Shown in pieces: positions 50,321 to 59,056 of a stretch of 64,000 nucleotides of DNA. Location: assembly GCF_036311985.1 (NCBI RefSeq), contig NZ_JAZDCJ010000027.1, one strand, 5' to 3'. A program made the translations under genes and the position numbers. The notes under the pieces were generated by a model, which was given only the letters and a program-made list of their open reading frames with translations, had not been told where the DNA came from and searched no databases. The stretch comes from JAZDCJ01 sp036311985. Its GTDB lineage: Bacteria > Actinomycetota > Actinomycetes > Actinomycetales > Micrococcaceae. Every line of letters starts with the position of its first letter. Positions within the stretch are counted from its first letter, which is position 1.

Positions 50321-51467
50321 GTTCGACGTTGGCCAGATCGCGCAGGACGCCGATCCGGCCGTCGTTGTCCTGGACCAGGAACTCCCCGCCGCGGTCCTCG
50401 AGCGCGAGGATCCAGGCTCCGGGCTCCACCGTGAACAGGGCCGAGCCGGTGCGCTCGTCCCAGATCTGGCGGGTCTGCGGGACGGCGAACCAAAACGCCT
50501 GGTAGACGGGGGCGTCGTCGGCGCGGCGCGTGGCCTCCCACGGTTCCTCGTCCTCCTCCGGCTCCGGCTCCGCTGCCGGGGCGGGTTCGACGACGGACGC
50601 CGCCACCGTCTCGGGCGCCGGCTGGTGGGCGACGACGGAGCGGATGGCGGTCTCGGGCGCGGGCTCTTCCGCGGGCCCGGGTTCAGGCACGGACTCGGGC
50701 TCGGACGCGGACTCGTCGGCGGTCTGGTCCGCCACGTTCTCCGCGGCGGCCCCGGCGGCCCGCGCCCCGGCGGGATCCGAGGTGGCGGAGGCCTCGGCGT
50801 CGTCCCCTGCGGCGGGGGCCGCCGGCATCCCGGTCGCCCCGGGGGCGGGGACGGAGACGGGAACGACGGCGCTGCCGCCGGCCGCGGGATCGGCACCGTC
50901 GCTGCGCCCGGAGGTCGCCCGCGCCCAGAGCGCGGCGGCCTTCGAGGGGGCGGTTCCGGACCCGGGCGCCGAAGCGGCTTCCGTGGCGCGGACGGCGCGG
51001 AGCAGGAGCGGCCCGTCGCCGTCCTCGAAGTCGGCCGCGAAGCCGGGGATGGCCGCCGCGGCGGTGGTCGCGGAGATCAACGCGGCCGCGCCGAGCAGGC
51101 CCAGGAGGAAGGACGCATTCATGGACAGCACCGCGGCGAAGAAGAAGTAGAGGCCCGTGAGGATGCCGACGACCGATCCGAGCTGGTCGAGGGTCAGGGA
51201 TCCGATCCGGACGAGGCGGCGGCCGCTGGCCCGGCGCCAGGCGAACGCCCCGGCGACGGCGAGCGGGAGGGCGAGCGTCACGAGCTGGTTGAACAACAGG
51301 CCGTTGAGGATCCAGAGGTTGGTCCACGTCCCCGGCACGGTCTGGAAGGGCAGCACGGAGCCGATGAGCAGCAGGAGCCCTCCGCCGATCGCCACGAGCT
51401 CGCGAAGCGTGAACGGTCCGGCCAGGGCCGTGGCGGTGCGGTCGTCCTGCGTGGCTGACAAGGCCAT
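50313..51467 (-). CDS. Membrane protein with acidic Pro/Ala/Glu linker and SH3-like end
   Basis: A 384-residue protein in three parts. Residues 15-140 hold about four transmembrane helices (LVAIGGGLLLLIGSVLPFQ, LVTLALPLAVAGAFAW, SVVGILTGLYFFFAAVLSM). Residues 150-310 are a low-complexity acidic Ala/Pro/Glu linker. The last 70 residues form a compact globular segment (VYQAFWFAVPQTRQIWDE, LFTVEPGAWILALEDRGGEFLVQDNDGRIGVLRDL) that reads like an SH3-type beta domain. Function unknown. GAGGAG before the ATG; nth overlaps its end. Confidence 0.7.
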   Translation of the reverse strand: MALSATQDDRTATALAGPFTLRELVAIGGGLLLLIGSVLPFQTVPGTWTNLWILNGLLFNQLVTLALPLAVAGAFAWRRASGRRLVRIGSLTLDQLGSVVGILTGLYFFFAAVLSMNASFLLGLLGAAALISATTAAAAIPGFAADFEDGDGPLLLRAVRATEAASAPGSGTAPSKAAALWARATSGRSDGADPAAGGSAVVPVSVPAPGATGMPAAPAAGDDAEASATSDPAGARAAGAAAENVADQTADESASEPESVPEPGPAEEPAPETAIRSVVAHQPAPETVAASVVEPAPAAEPEPEEDEEPWEATRRADDAPVYQAFWFAVPQTRQIWDERTGSALFTVEPGAWILALEDRGGEFLVQDNDGRIGVLRDLANVERA

Positions 51468-51637
51468 GGCGTCTCCTCTATGGTTCCCCCGCGTCCGGCC
51501 GGACGGCCGGAGTGCGTTCCGCTCCCCAGCTTAACCGTGCCGCGGCACCGCGGGGCCGTCCGCACCGCCCACGCGGCTCCCATCCGCCGCCGGCGGCGAC
51601 CGTTCACCGCAGAATCCGCACGCTTCCCGTCTCGGAG

Positions 51638-51653
51638 TGTGACGGAGGACACC
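51638..51653. promoter_or_regulatory. Weak Crp/GlxR-like site upstream of acsA
   Basis: TGTGA followed by six bases and ACACC gives eight of ten matches to the TGTGA-N6-TCACA dyad. It lies about 35 bases before a possible -10 box (TAGCCT near 51674). Acetyl-CoA synthetase genes are cAMP-Crp or GlxR targets in other bacteria. The match is imperfect. Confidence 0.3.
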
Positions 51654-51716
51654 ACAGGCCGGAGGCGCGCTGTAGCCTTGCTCACAGCACTTTTTACCGC
51701 TCCGAAAGGATCCGCC

Positions 51717-53717
<2,001 letters not shown>

Positions 53718-53725
53718 CGCCGACA

Positions 53726-53763
53726 GCGGGGTGGGAGGTCCGGTCGCGGGCCTCCCACCCCGC
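53726..53763 (+). terminator. acsA terminator
   Basis: A perfect 13-bp stem (GCGGGGTGGGAGG at 53726-53738 with 53751-53763) and a 12-base loop begin nine bases after the acsA stop. Confidence 0.8.
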
Positions 53764-53812
53764 CGTCTTGTCGCCGGACGACGCATCGTTCGCCCCCGCC
53801 GGGGCCCGGGGG

Positions 53813-53818
53813 TTTAAT
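53813..53818 (+). promoter_or_regulatory. -10 box of aroQ (leaderless)
   Basis: TTTAAT lies seven bases before the ATG at 53826. Confidence 0.45.
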
Positions 53819-53825
53819 GGGCGCT

Positions 53826-54281
53826 ATGACTGAAGCGACCACGTCCGCCCCGCGGAGAATCCTCGTCCTGAACGGCCCCAACCTGAACCTGTTGGGCACG
53901 CGCGAGCCGGAGGTCTACGGCCACCAGACGCTCGCCGACGTCGAGGAGGCCTGCCGCGCGGCCGCCGGCGAGGCGGGCTTCGAGCTCGAGTTCGCCCAGT
54001 CCAACCACGAGGGCGTCCTCATCGACGCGATCCACGCGGCGCGCGGCCGCGTGGCCGGCATCGTCTTCAACCCGGGCGCGTTCACCCATACCTCGATCGC
54101 CCTGGCCGACGCGGTCTCGGGCGTGCAACTGCCCGTCGTCGAGGTCCATTTGAGCAACGTCCACCGGCGCGAGGCCTTCCGCCACCATTCGTACATCTCC
54201 CCGGTCGCCGCGGCCGTGATCGTCGGCGCCGGGGTCAACGGCTACCGCCTCGGCATCGCGCACGTCGCCTCCCTGGGCTGA
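53826..54281 (+). CDS. aroQ: Type II 3-dehydroquinate dehydratase
   Basis: A 151-residue dodecameric flavodoxin-fold dehydroquinase. The active-site blocks are LVLNGPNLNLLGTREPEVYG (flexible lid with catalytic Arg and Tyr), QSNHEGVLIDAIHAA, NPGAFTHTSIALADA, and EVHLSNVHRREAFRHHSYIS. It forms 3-dehydroshikimate in aromatic amino-acid synthesis. No other shikimate gene is adjacent. The ATG at 53826 is preferred to one at 53817 because it fits the -10 spacing and the usual protein start. Confidence 0.95.
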   Translation: MTEATTSAPRRILVLNGPNLNLLGTREPEVYGHQTLADVEEACRAAAGEAGFELEFAQSNHEGVLIDAIHAARGRVAGIVFNPGAFTHTSIALADAVSGVQLPVVEVHLSNVHRREAFRHHSYISPVAAAVIVGAGVNGYRLGIAHVASLG

Positions 54282-54292
54282 AGGGGGACGCC

Positions 54293-55267
54293 ATGACCGT
54301 GGGGGCCACGGCCGCGATGTTCCAGGAGTACGCGAGGACCTGGTTCCCGGGGCATTCGGACGCGTACGCGCAGTGGGCGGCCGGCGTCGCCGCCGACGAG
54401 GGCCTGCTGGAGCTCCTGGTGGGGCTCCCGTCGCAGAAGCGCCAGCCCAATCTCGTGTTCGCCGCCGCGCGCTACCTCGGCTTCCCCGACGGGGACTTCG
54501 AGGAGCTCGCCGCGTTCCTGCGCGGGCGCTGGGAGGAGGTCGCCGCCGTCGTCCTGGCCCGCCGCACGCAGACCAATGAGCCGGGCCGCTGCGCGACGCT
54601 GCTGCCCGCCTTCGCCCGGATCGCGGAGGAGACGGGCCGCCCGCTCTCCCTCATCGAGGTCGGCCCGTCGGCCGGGCTGTGCCTGCTGCCGGACCTGTAT
54701 TCCTACGAGTACGACGCCGGGGCCCGGCTCGGGAGCGGCACCCCCGTCCTGTCCTGCACGACCTCGGGAGCCCCGCCGGTGCCGGCCCGACTTCCGGAGG
54801 TCGCCTGGCGCGCGGGGGTGGACCTGAACCCCCTCGACGGCCGGGACCCGGACACGGTGCGCTGGCTCGAGTGCCTCGTCTGGCCGGGCCAGGAGCACCG
54901 CCTCGCGCGGCTGCGCGAGGCGCTCGCGACGCTGCAGTCGCTCGGGCCCGGCGTGCCCCGGCTGCGGCAGGGCGACCTCAACGAGCACATCGCGGACCTC
55001 GTCGCCGAGGCCCCCGCGGGGACCACGCCCGTGGTGTTCCACTCGGCCGTGCTCGCGTACCTGTCGCCGTACGACAGGAGCCGCTTCGCCCGGACCGTGC
55101 GCTCGCTGGACTGCCGCTGGGTGTCCAACGAGAGCTTCTTCATGGAGCCCGCCGGCGAGACGGTGCCGAGCGGGCGCCCGGGCTGGTTCACGCTCGCGGT
55201 CGACGGCGTGCCCGTGGCGCACACGGGCCAGCACGGCGCGGAGCTGCACTGGCTCGAGGGCGCGTAG
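54293..55267 (+). CDS. DUF2332 protein
   Basis: A 324-residue protein matching the actinobacterial DUF2332 family: YAQWAAGVAADEGLLELLVGLPSQKRQPNLVFAAARYLG, RTQTNEPGRCATLLPAF, LSLIEVGPSAGLCLLPDLYSYEYD and VFHSAVLAYLSPYDRSRFA. The EVGPSAGLCL strand-loop and overall fold order suggest a SAM-methyltransferase-like Rossmann protein, but no function is established. It starts 11 bases after aroQ, so it is probably in the same transcript. Confidence 0.85.
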   Translation: MTVGATAAMFQEYARTWFPGHSDAYAQWAAGVAADEGLLELLVGLPSQKRQPNLVFAAARYLGFPDGDFEELAAFLRGRWEEVAAVVLARRTQTNEPGRCATLLPAFARIAEETGRPLSLIEVGPSAGLCLLPDLYSYEYDAGARLGSGTPVLSCTTSGAPPVPARLPEVAWRAGVDLNPLDGRDPDTVRWLECLVWPGQEHRLARLREALATLQSLGPGVPRLRQGDLNEHIADLVAEAPAGTTPVVFHSAVLAYLSPYDRSRFARTVRSLDCRWVSNESFFMEPAGETVPSGRPGWFTLAVDGVPVAHTGQHGAELHWLEGA

Positions 55268-55286
55268 GCCCGGCCACCGTCCGCCG

Positions 55287-56474
55287 CTACCGCGGCGAGC
55301 AGGCGCCCGTGGAGACCTCGTCGGAAAGCGAGGGCGCCTCCTCGATGACGGGTGCGACCTCGTCGAGGGACAAGGCGTAGCCGACGTCGAGGTCGCCCTT
55401 GGCCTTGGCGAAGACGACGCCGACGAGCCGGCCCTGCGTGTCCACGAACGGGCCGCCCGAGTTGCCCTGCTCGACGTCCGCGCCGAGCTGGTAGATCCGC
55501 AGCGGCGAGGGGTCGGCGCCGTAGATGTTCTGCACCATGACGGAGCGCAGGGACTGCACGGTGGCGGCCTGGTTCTGGAACGGGCCGCCCGCCGGGTGGC
55601 CGAGGAACGCGCCCGCGTCGCCGACGCCGAGGTCCTCGCCGACCGGGATCGGGTCCAGGTCGAGGCCGTCGGTGGCGAGCACGGCGAGGTCGGCGGCGGC
55701 GTCGAAGTGGACCACGCGGGCCGGGACGGCACGGCCGTCGCGCGTGTTGACCACCGGCTCGGCGATGCCGGAGACCACGTGGGCGTTGGTGACGACGCGG
55801 TCCTCGGCGGCGACGAAGCCGCTGCCGGTCTGGTTCACGCCGCAGGCGAACGCGGTTCCGGTGATCTTCACAACGGATTCCCCGGCGCGCGCGACGCCCT
55901 CGGTGTCGACCTCGGCGTCCGGGACGGGCGTGGTGTCCGTCGGCGCGAACGGCTCGAGGAGCTCGGGGATGGTCTGGCCCATGACGAGCGAGCGGGCCTC
56001 GGCCATGGCGCCGGCGACGGGGTCGGGCGTGAGGGAGCGGATCGTGGAGATCACGCGGGAGTCGGCGAGCTGCTGCGAGAGGAGCGGGAAGCCCATGGTG
56101 GACACGGAGAACGCGATCGCGGAGAGCACGAGCGCCGCGACGGCCGTGTTGGCGAGGCCGCCGAGGATCCGGTCGAAGCTCTTGAGCACCGGGAAATTCA
56201 GCCACAAGCGGATCCGGCCGCCGATCGCCGCGCCGATGCCCTGCCCGATGATGATCAGGACGACGGCCGCGGCGATGATCCAGAAGAGCCGCCACCCGGG
56301 ATCCGCGACCCAGCTGGAGACGAGCGGGATCGAGAAGAACGCCGCGACGCCGCCGGCGACGAAGCCGACGATCCCCCCGAGCGTGACGAACAGGCCCTTG
56401 CGCAGGCCGGAGACGAGGAAGAACAGCAGCACCACGAGGAGCGCCACGTCCAATCCGCTGAAACCGAAGAACAA
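55287..56474 (-). CDS. MarP-type membrane serine protease (CvpA domain + trypsin-like)
   Basis: A 395-residue protein. Residues 1-135 form a four-helix CvpA/colicin V production domain (LDVALLVVLLFFLVSGLRKGLFVTLGGIVGF). The extracytoplasmic part is a chymotrypsin-fold protease with the triad in VVTNAHVVSG (His), FDAAADLAVL (Asp) and EQGNSGGPFVDTQG (Ser). Mycobacterial MarP of the same design protects against acid and oxidative stress by processing a peptidoglycan hydrolase. Two Cys could form the regulatory disulfide. TTG start with GGGAG seven bases upstream. Confidence 0.9.
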   Translation of the reverse strand: MFFGFSGLDVALLVVLLFFLVSGLRKGLFVTLGGIVGFVAGGVAAFFSIPLVSSWVADPGWRLFWIIAAAVVLIIIGQGIGAAIGGRIRLWLNFPVLKSFDRILGGLANTAVAALVLSAIAFSVSTMGFPLLSQQLADSRVISTIRSLTPDPVAGAMAEARSLVMGQTIPELLEPFAPTDTTPVPDAEVDTEGVARAGESVVKITGTAFACGVNQTGSGFVAAEDRVVTNAHVVSGIAEPVVNTRDGRAVPARVVHFDAAADLAVLATDGLDLDPIPVGEDLGVGDAGAFLGHPAGGPFQNQAATVQSLRSVMVQNIYGADPSPLRIYQLGADVEQGNSGGPFVDTQGRLVGVVFAKAKGDLDVGYALSLDEVAPVIEEAPSLSDEVSTGACSPR

Positions 56475-56609
56475 CCCGAGACTCCCTACTGTTGCGGCCC
56501 CATTCCGCCCTTCGGAAAACCGTCCGCCCCACGGGCGGGCCGTGCCTCCAGTCTACGTTCCACGGCGGCGGAAACCGGGTCGCGCGAAGTCAACTCGGGC
56601 AATCGCCGC

Positions 56610-56625
56610 TGTGGAAGGTGTCACA
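56610..56625. promoter_or_regulatory. Crp/GlxR-type operator upstream of the Crp-family gene
   Basis: TGTGGAAGGTGTCACA differs from the TGTGA-N6-TCACA consensus at one base. It lies about 58 bases before the ATG of the Crp-like gene, close to its likely -10 box near 56642, which suggests autoregulation. The divergent MarP gene could also be affected. Confidence 0.65.
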
Positions 56626-56682
56626 ACCCCCGGCTCTACGGCACAATGAGAAAAGCGCCAACGACACCTGACAGGAGATTTC

Positions 56683-57360
56683 ATGGACATCGAGGTACTT
56701 CGCCGGGCACCACTCTTCGCGACGCTGGGCGACGACGTGTTCGGCGCGCTGACCGAGGAGCTCACCGAGGTCGACCTTTCGCGCGGGGCATCGGTCTTCC
56801 GCGAGGGCGACCAGGGCGACCAGCTCTACTTCATCGTTTCGGGCAAGATCAAGCTCGGCCGCACGGCCCCCGACGGCCGCGAGAACCTCCTGGCCGTCCT
56901 CGGCCCGGGCGAGCTGTTCGGCGAGATGGCGCTGTTCGACCCGAGCCCGCGCAACGCGACGGCGACGGCCGTGTCGGAGACCCGCCTGGCCGGGCTGCGC
57001 CACGAGAACCTGCGCAAGGTCATCCTGACCAGCCCGGAGGTCTCCGTGCAGTTGCTGCAGGCCCTGGCCCGCCGCCTCCGCCGCACCAACGAATCGCTCG
57101 CCGACCTCGTCTTCTCCGATGTCCCGGGCCGCGTCGCCAAGGCGCTCCTGGACCTCGCGGACCGCTTCGGCCGCCCCGCGACGGACGGCATCCTGGTGGC
57201 CCACGAGCTCACGCAGGAGGAACTGGCCCAGCTCGTCGGCGCCTCCCGTGAGACCGTCAACAAGGCCCTCGCCGAGTTCGTCCAGCGCGGCTGGCTGCGC
57301 CTCGAGGCGCGCGCCGTCGTGATCCTGGACATCCAGCGCCTGCGGCAGCGCTCGCGCTAG
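56683..57360 (+). CDS. Crp/Fnr-family regulator (Crp/GlxR-like)
   Basis: A 225-residue cAMP-receptor-type regulator. A cyclic-nucleotide-binding beta-roll carries FREGDQGDQLYFIVSGKIKLGRTAPDGRENLLAVLGPGELFGEMALFDPSPRNATATA (phosphate-binding cassette GEMALFDPSPRNATA). A C-terminal winged helix has ELTQEELAQLVGASRETVNKALAEFVQRGWLRLEAR. It closely resembles the global regulators Crp of mycobacteria and GlxR of corynebacteria. ACAGGAG precedes the ATG. A near-consensus binding site lies upstream. Confidence 0.92.
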   Translation: MDIEVLRRAPLFATLGDDVFGALTEELTEVDLSRGASVFREGDQGDQLYFIVSGKIKLGRTAPDGRENLLAVLGPGELFGEMALFDPSPRNATATAVSETRLAGLRHENLRKVILTSPEVSVQLLQALARRLRRTNESLADLVFSDVPGRVAKALLDLADRFGRPATDGILVAHELTQEELAQLVGASRETVNKALAEFVQRGWLRLEARAVVILDIQRLRQRSR

Positions 57361-57370
57361 ATCCACGCGC

Positions 57371-57419
57371 ACGACGCCGGGGCCGCACCTTCAGCGCGAA
57401 GGTGCGGACCCGACGTCGT
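57371..57419. terminator. Bidirectional terminator after the Crp-family gene
   Basis: A 21-bp stem with two mismatches (57371-57391 with 57399-57419) and a seven-base loop lies between the convergent Crp-like and Nudix genes. Confidence 0.85.
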
Positions 57420-57439
57420 TCCGTCCCGGCTCCGGGCCG

Positions 57440-58390
57440 TCAGCGGCCCCGCGCGGCGCCGCCGCCCTCGCTCGCGGCGGCGAGATCGACCTCGAGCCGC
57501 CAGTGGGGCCCGCTCCCGGCGACCAGTTGGGGCCGGTAGCAGCGGGGCTCGCGGCGGTGGGAGAGGTAGGCGACCGCGCCGCGCGTCGTGGCGAGCTTCT
57601 CGAGCGTGAACTCCACGGCCGGGACCGTGGTCCGGCTCAAGGGAAGGCCCACGGTGTCCTCCTGGCCGGCGGCGTCGCCGAGGGCGGTCGTCTCCCGTTC
57701 CCGCACGAGCTCCCCCGCGGCGAGCCAGCGCGCCCAGACGCCCTTGCCGCGCAGGAGCGTGGCCCGCTGGTTCACGGGCAGGGCCGCGGCGAAGTAGCGG
57801 GTGTCGAAGCGGCGGTGGGCGAAGTCGGGGCTGACCCACCGCGAGAGCGGCCGCAGCAGGTCGGTGCGCAGGCCGAGCCCGCGCTGGGCCAGGAGCCGGC
57901 CGAAGCCGATGTCCTGTCCCGCGAGCGCCTCGCGGATCGACATCCACTCCGCGCTCGAGCAGTTCTCCACGATGGAGAGCCCGTCGGCACCGGCGAGCAG
58001 GACGCCGGTCTCCTCGAAGAGCTCGCGCAGCGCGGCCACGACGTGGCGGCGGGCCTCCTTGTGGTCGAGGACGTCGAGGCGTCGCGCCCAGTCCCCGGGC
58101 GAGGGGCCGAACCACGGCACCGGGTCGTCGTCCTCCGGCTCCACGCTGCCGCCGGGGAAGGCGATGCTGCCGAGCGGGGAGGCCCCGGGCCGGTATCCCA
58201 GGTAGGTCTCGACGCCGTCGGTCCCGTCCCGGACCAGGACGACGGACGACGCCGGTCGGGCCGCGCGCGGGGTCCGGGCCCCATGGGCGACCCAGCTCTC
58301 GGCCGCGCCGTCCTGCGACGGCGGCAACGCGAACGTCCGCCGGCTCAGGCCGCGCCGGAGCGCGTCAGCTGAATTCGGCGACGAGTTCAA
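57440..58390 (-). CDS. Nudix hydrolase family protein (NUDT19-like)
   Basis: A 316-residue protein with ASSVVLVRDGTDGVETYLGYR and FPGGSVEPEDDDP. An insertion precedes the rest of the box (VAALRELFEETGVLLAG), so the Nudix box is split as in NUDT19-type proteins, followed by RPLSRWVSPDFAHRRFDTRYFAAALP. The glutamates of RELFEETG are kept, so activity on a CoA or nucleotide substrate is plausible. The start is uncertain: the only candidate near the N-terminus is TTG at 58390, which overlaps the ridA gene by 26 bases. Confidence 0.82.
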   Translation of the reverse strand: MNSSPNSADALRRGLSRRTFALPPSQDGAAESWVAHGARTPRAARPASSVVLVRDGTDGVETYLGYRPGASPLGSIAFPGGSVEPEDDDPVPWFGPSPGDWARRLDVLDHKEARRHVVAALRELFEETGVLLAGADGLSIVENCSSAEWMSIREALAGQDIGFGRLLAQRGLGLRTDLLRPLSRWVSPDFAHRRFDTRYFAAALPVNQRATLLRGKGVWARWLAAGELVRERETTALGDAAGQEDTVGLPLSRTTVPAVEFTLEKLATTRGAVAYLSHRREPRCYRPQLVAGSGPHWRLEVDLAAASEGGGAARGR

Positions 58391-58841
58391 CTTCGACCGG
58401 CGCGTCCAGCGGGAGCACGGCCACGCCGACGGCGGAGCGCGCGTGGATCCCGGCGTCGCCGAAGACCTGGCCGAGCAGCTCGGAGGCCCCGTTGACGACC
58501 CCGGGCTGGCCCGTAAAGGACGGATCGGAGGCGACGAAGCCCACGACCTTGACGATCCGGCGGATGCGGTCGAGGTCGCCGATCACGCTCTTGACCGCCG
58601 CGAGGGCGTTGACGGCACACGTCGCCGCGAGCGCGTAGGCGGCCTCCGGGTCGACGTCGGCGCCCACCTTGCCCTTGGCTGTGAGTTCACCCTGAATAAA
58701 CGGCAGCTGCCCCGAGGTGTAGACGTAGTCCCCCGAGACGACGGCGGGGACGTAGGCGGCGACGGGAGCGGCGACGGGCGGAAGCTCGAGCCCGAGCTCG
58801 GCCAAACGGCGTTCGACGGCGGATGTCGGCTGGTTTTCCAC
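58365..58841 (-). CDS. RidA family protein (YjgF/YER057c/UK114)
   Basis: A 158-residue trimeric RidA-fold protein: VVSGDYVYTSGQLPFIQG, AYALAATCAVNALAAVKSVIGDLDRIRRIVKVVGFVAS, and ARSAVGVAVLPLDAPVEVELVAEF with the conserved arginine. The longer YjgF variant with a PVAAYVPAV start is common in actinobacteria. Canonical RidA deaminates reactive enamines; whether this paralogue does is unknown. GTG start with GGAGG upstream; it lies 22 bases after the DUF4177 gene. Confidence 0.88.
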   Translation of the reverse strand: MENQPTSAVERRLAELGLELPPVAAPVAAYVPAVVSGDYVYTSGQLPFIQGELTAKGKVGADVDPEAAYALAATCAVNALAAVKSVIGDLDRIRRIVKVVGFVASDPSFTGQPGVVNGASELLGQVFGDAGIHARSAVGVAVLPLDAPVEVELVAEFS

Positions 58842-58863
58842 GGTTCCTCCGGGCTCTTCGGTG

Positions 58864-59019
58864 CTACTGCTTGGGGCGCTTGAGGTAGGCCACCGGCGCG
58901 TTGCCGTCCGGTCCCGCGATGACGGTGACCAGCTCCCAGCCGTCCTCTCCCCACTGGTCGAGGATCTGCTTCGTGGCGTGAATGATCAGCGGCAAAGTCG
59001 CGTACTCCCATTTGGTCAT
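58864..59019 (-). CDS. DUF4177 small protein
   Basis: A 51-residue protein, MTKWEYATLPLI at the start and WGEDGWELVTVIAG in the middle, the DUF4177 signature (Trp-Glu-Tyr start, Gly-Trp-Glu-Leu core). Function unknown. The start at 59019 is strongly supported by TAACCT seven bases upstream and excludes a longer frame overlapping the PBP gene. It leads the ridA-Nudix operon. Confidence 0.85.
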   Translation of the reverse strand: MTKWEYATLPLIIHATKQILDQWGEDGWELVTVIAGPDGNAPVAYLKRPKQ

Positions 59020-59026
59020 AACCGAT

Positions 59027-59049
59027 AGGTTAGCCGCTCCGGCTAAACT
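59027..59049. promoter_or_regulatory. Face-to-face leaderless promoters of DUF4177 and PBP genes
   Basis: TAACCT on the minus strand (59032-59027) lies seven bases before the ATG at 59019. TAAACT on the plus strand (59044-59049) lies seven bases before the ATG at 59057. The -10 boxes are 11 bases apart and sit in a TTAGCC/GGCTAA inverted repeat, so the two polymerases could not bind together. Confidence 0.7.
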
Positions 59050-59056
59050 GGAAGGC

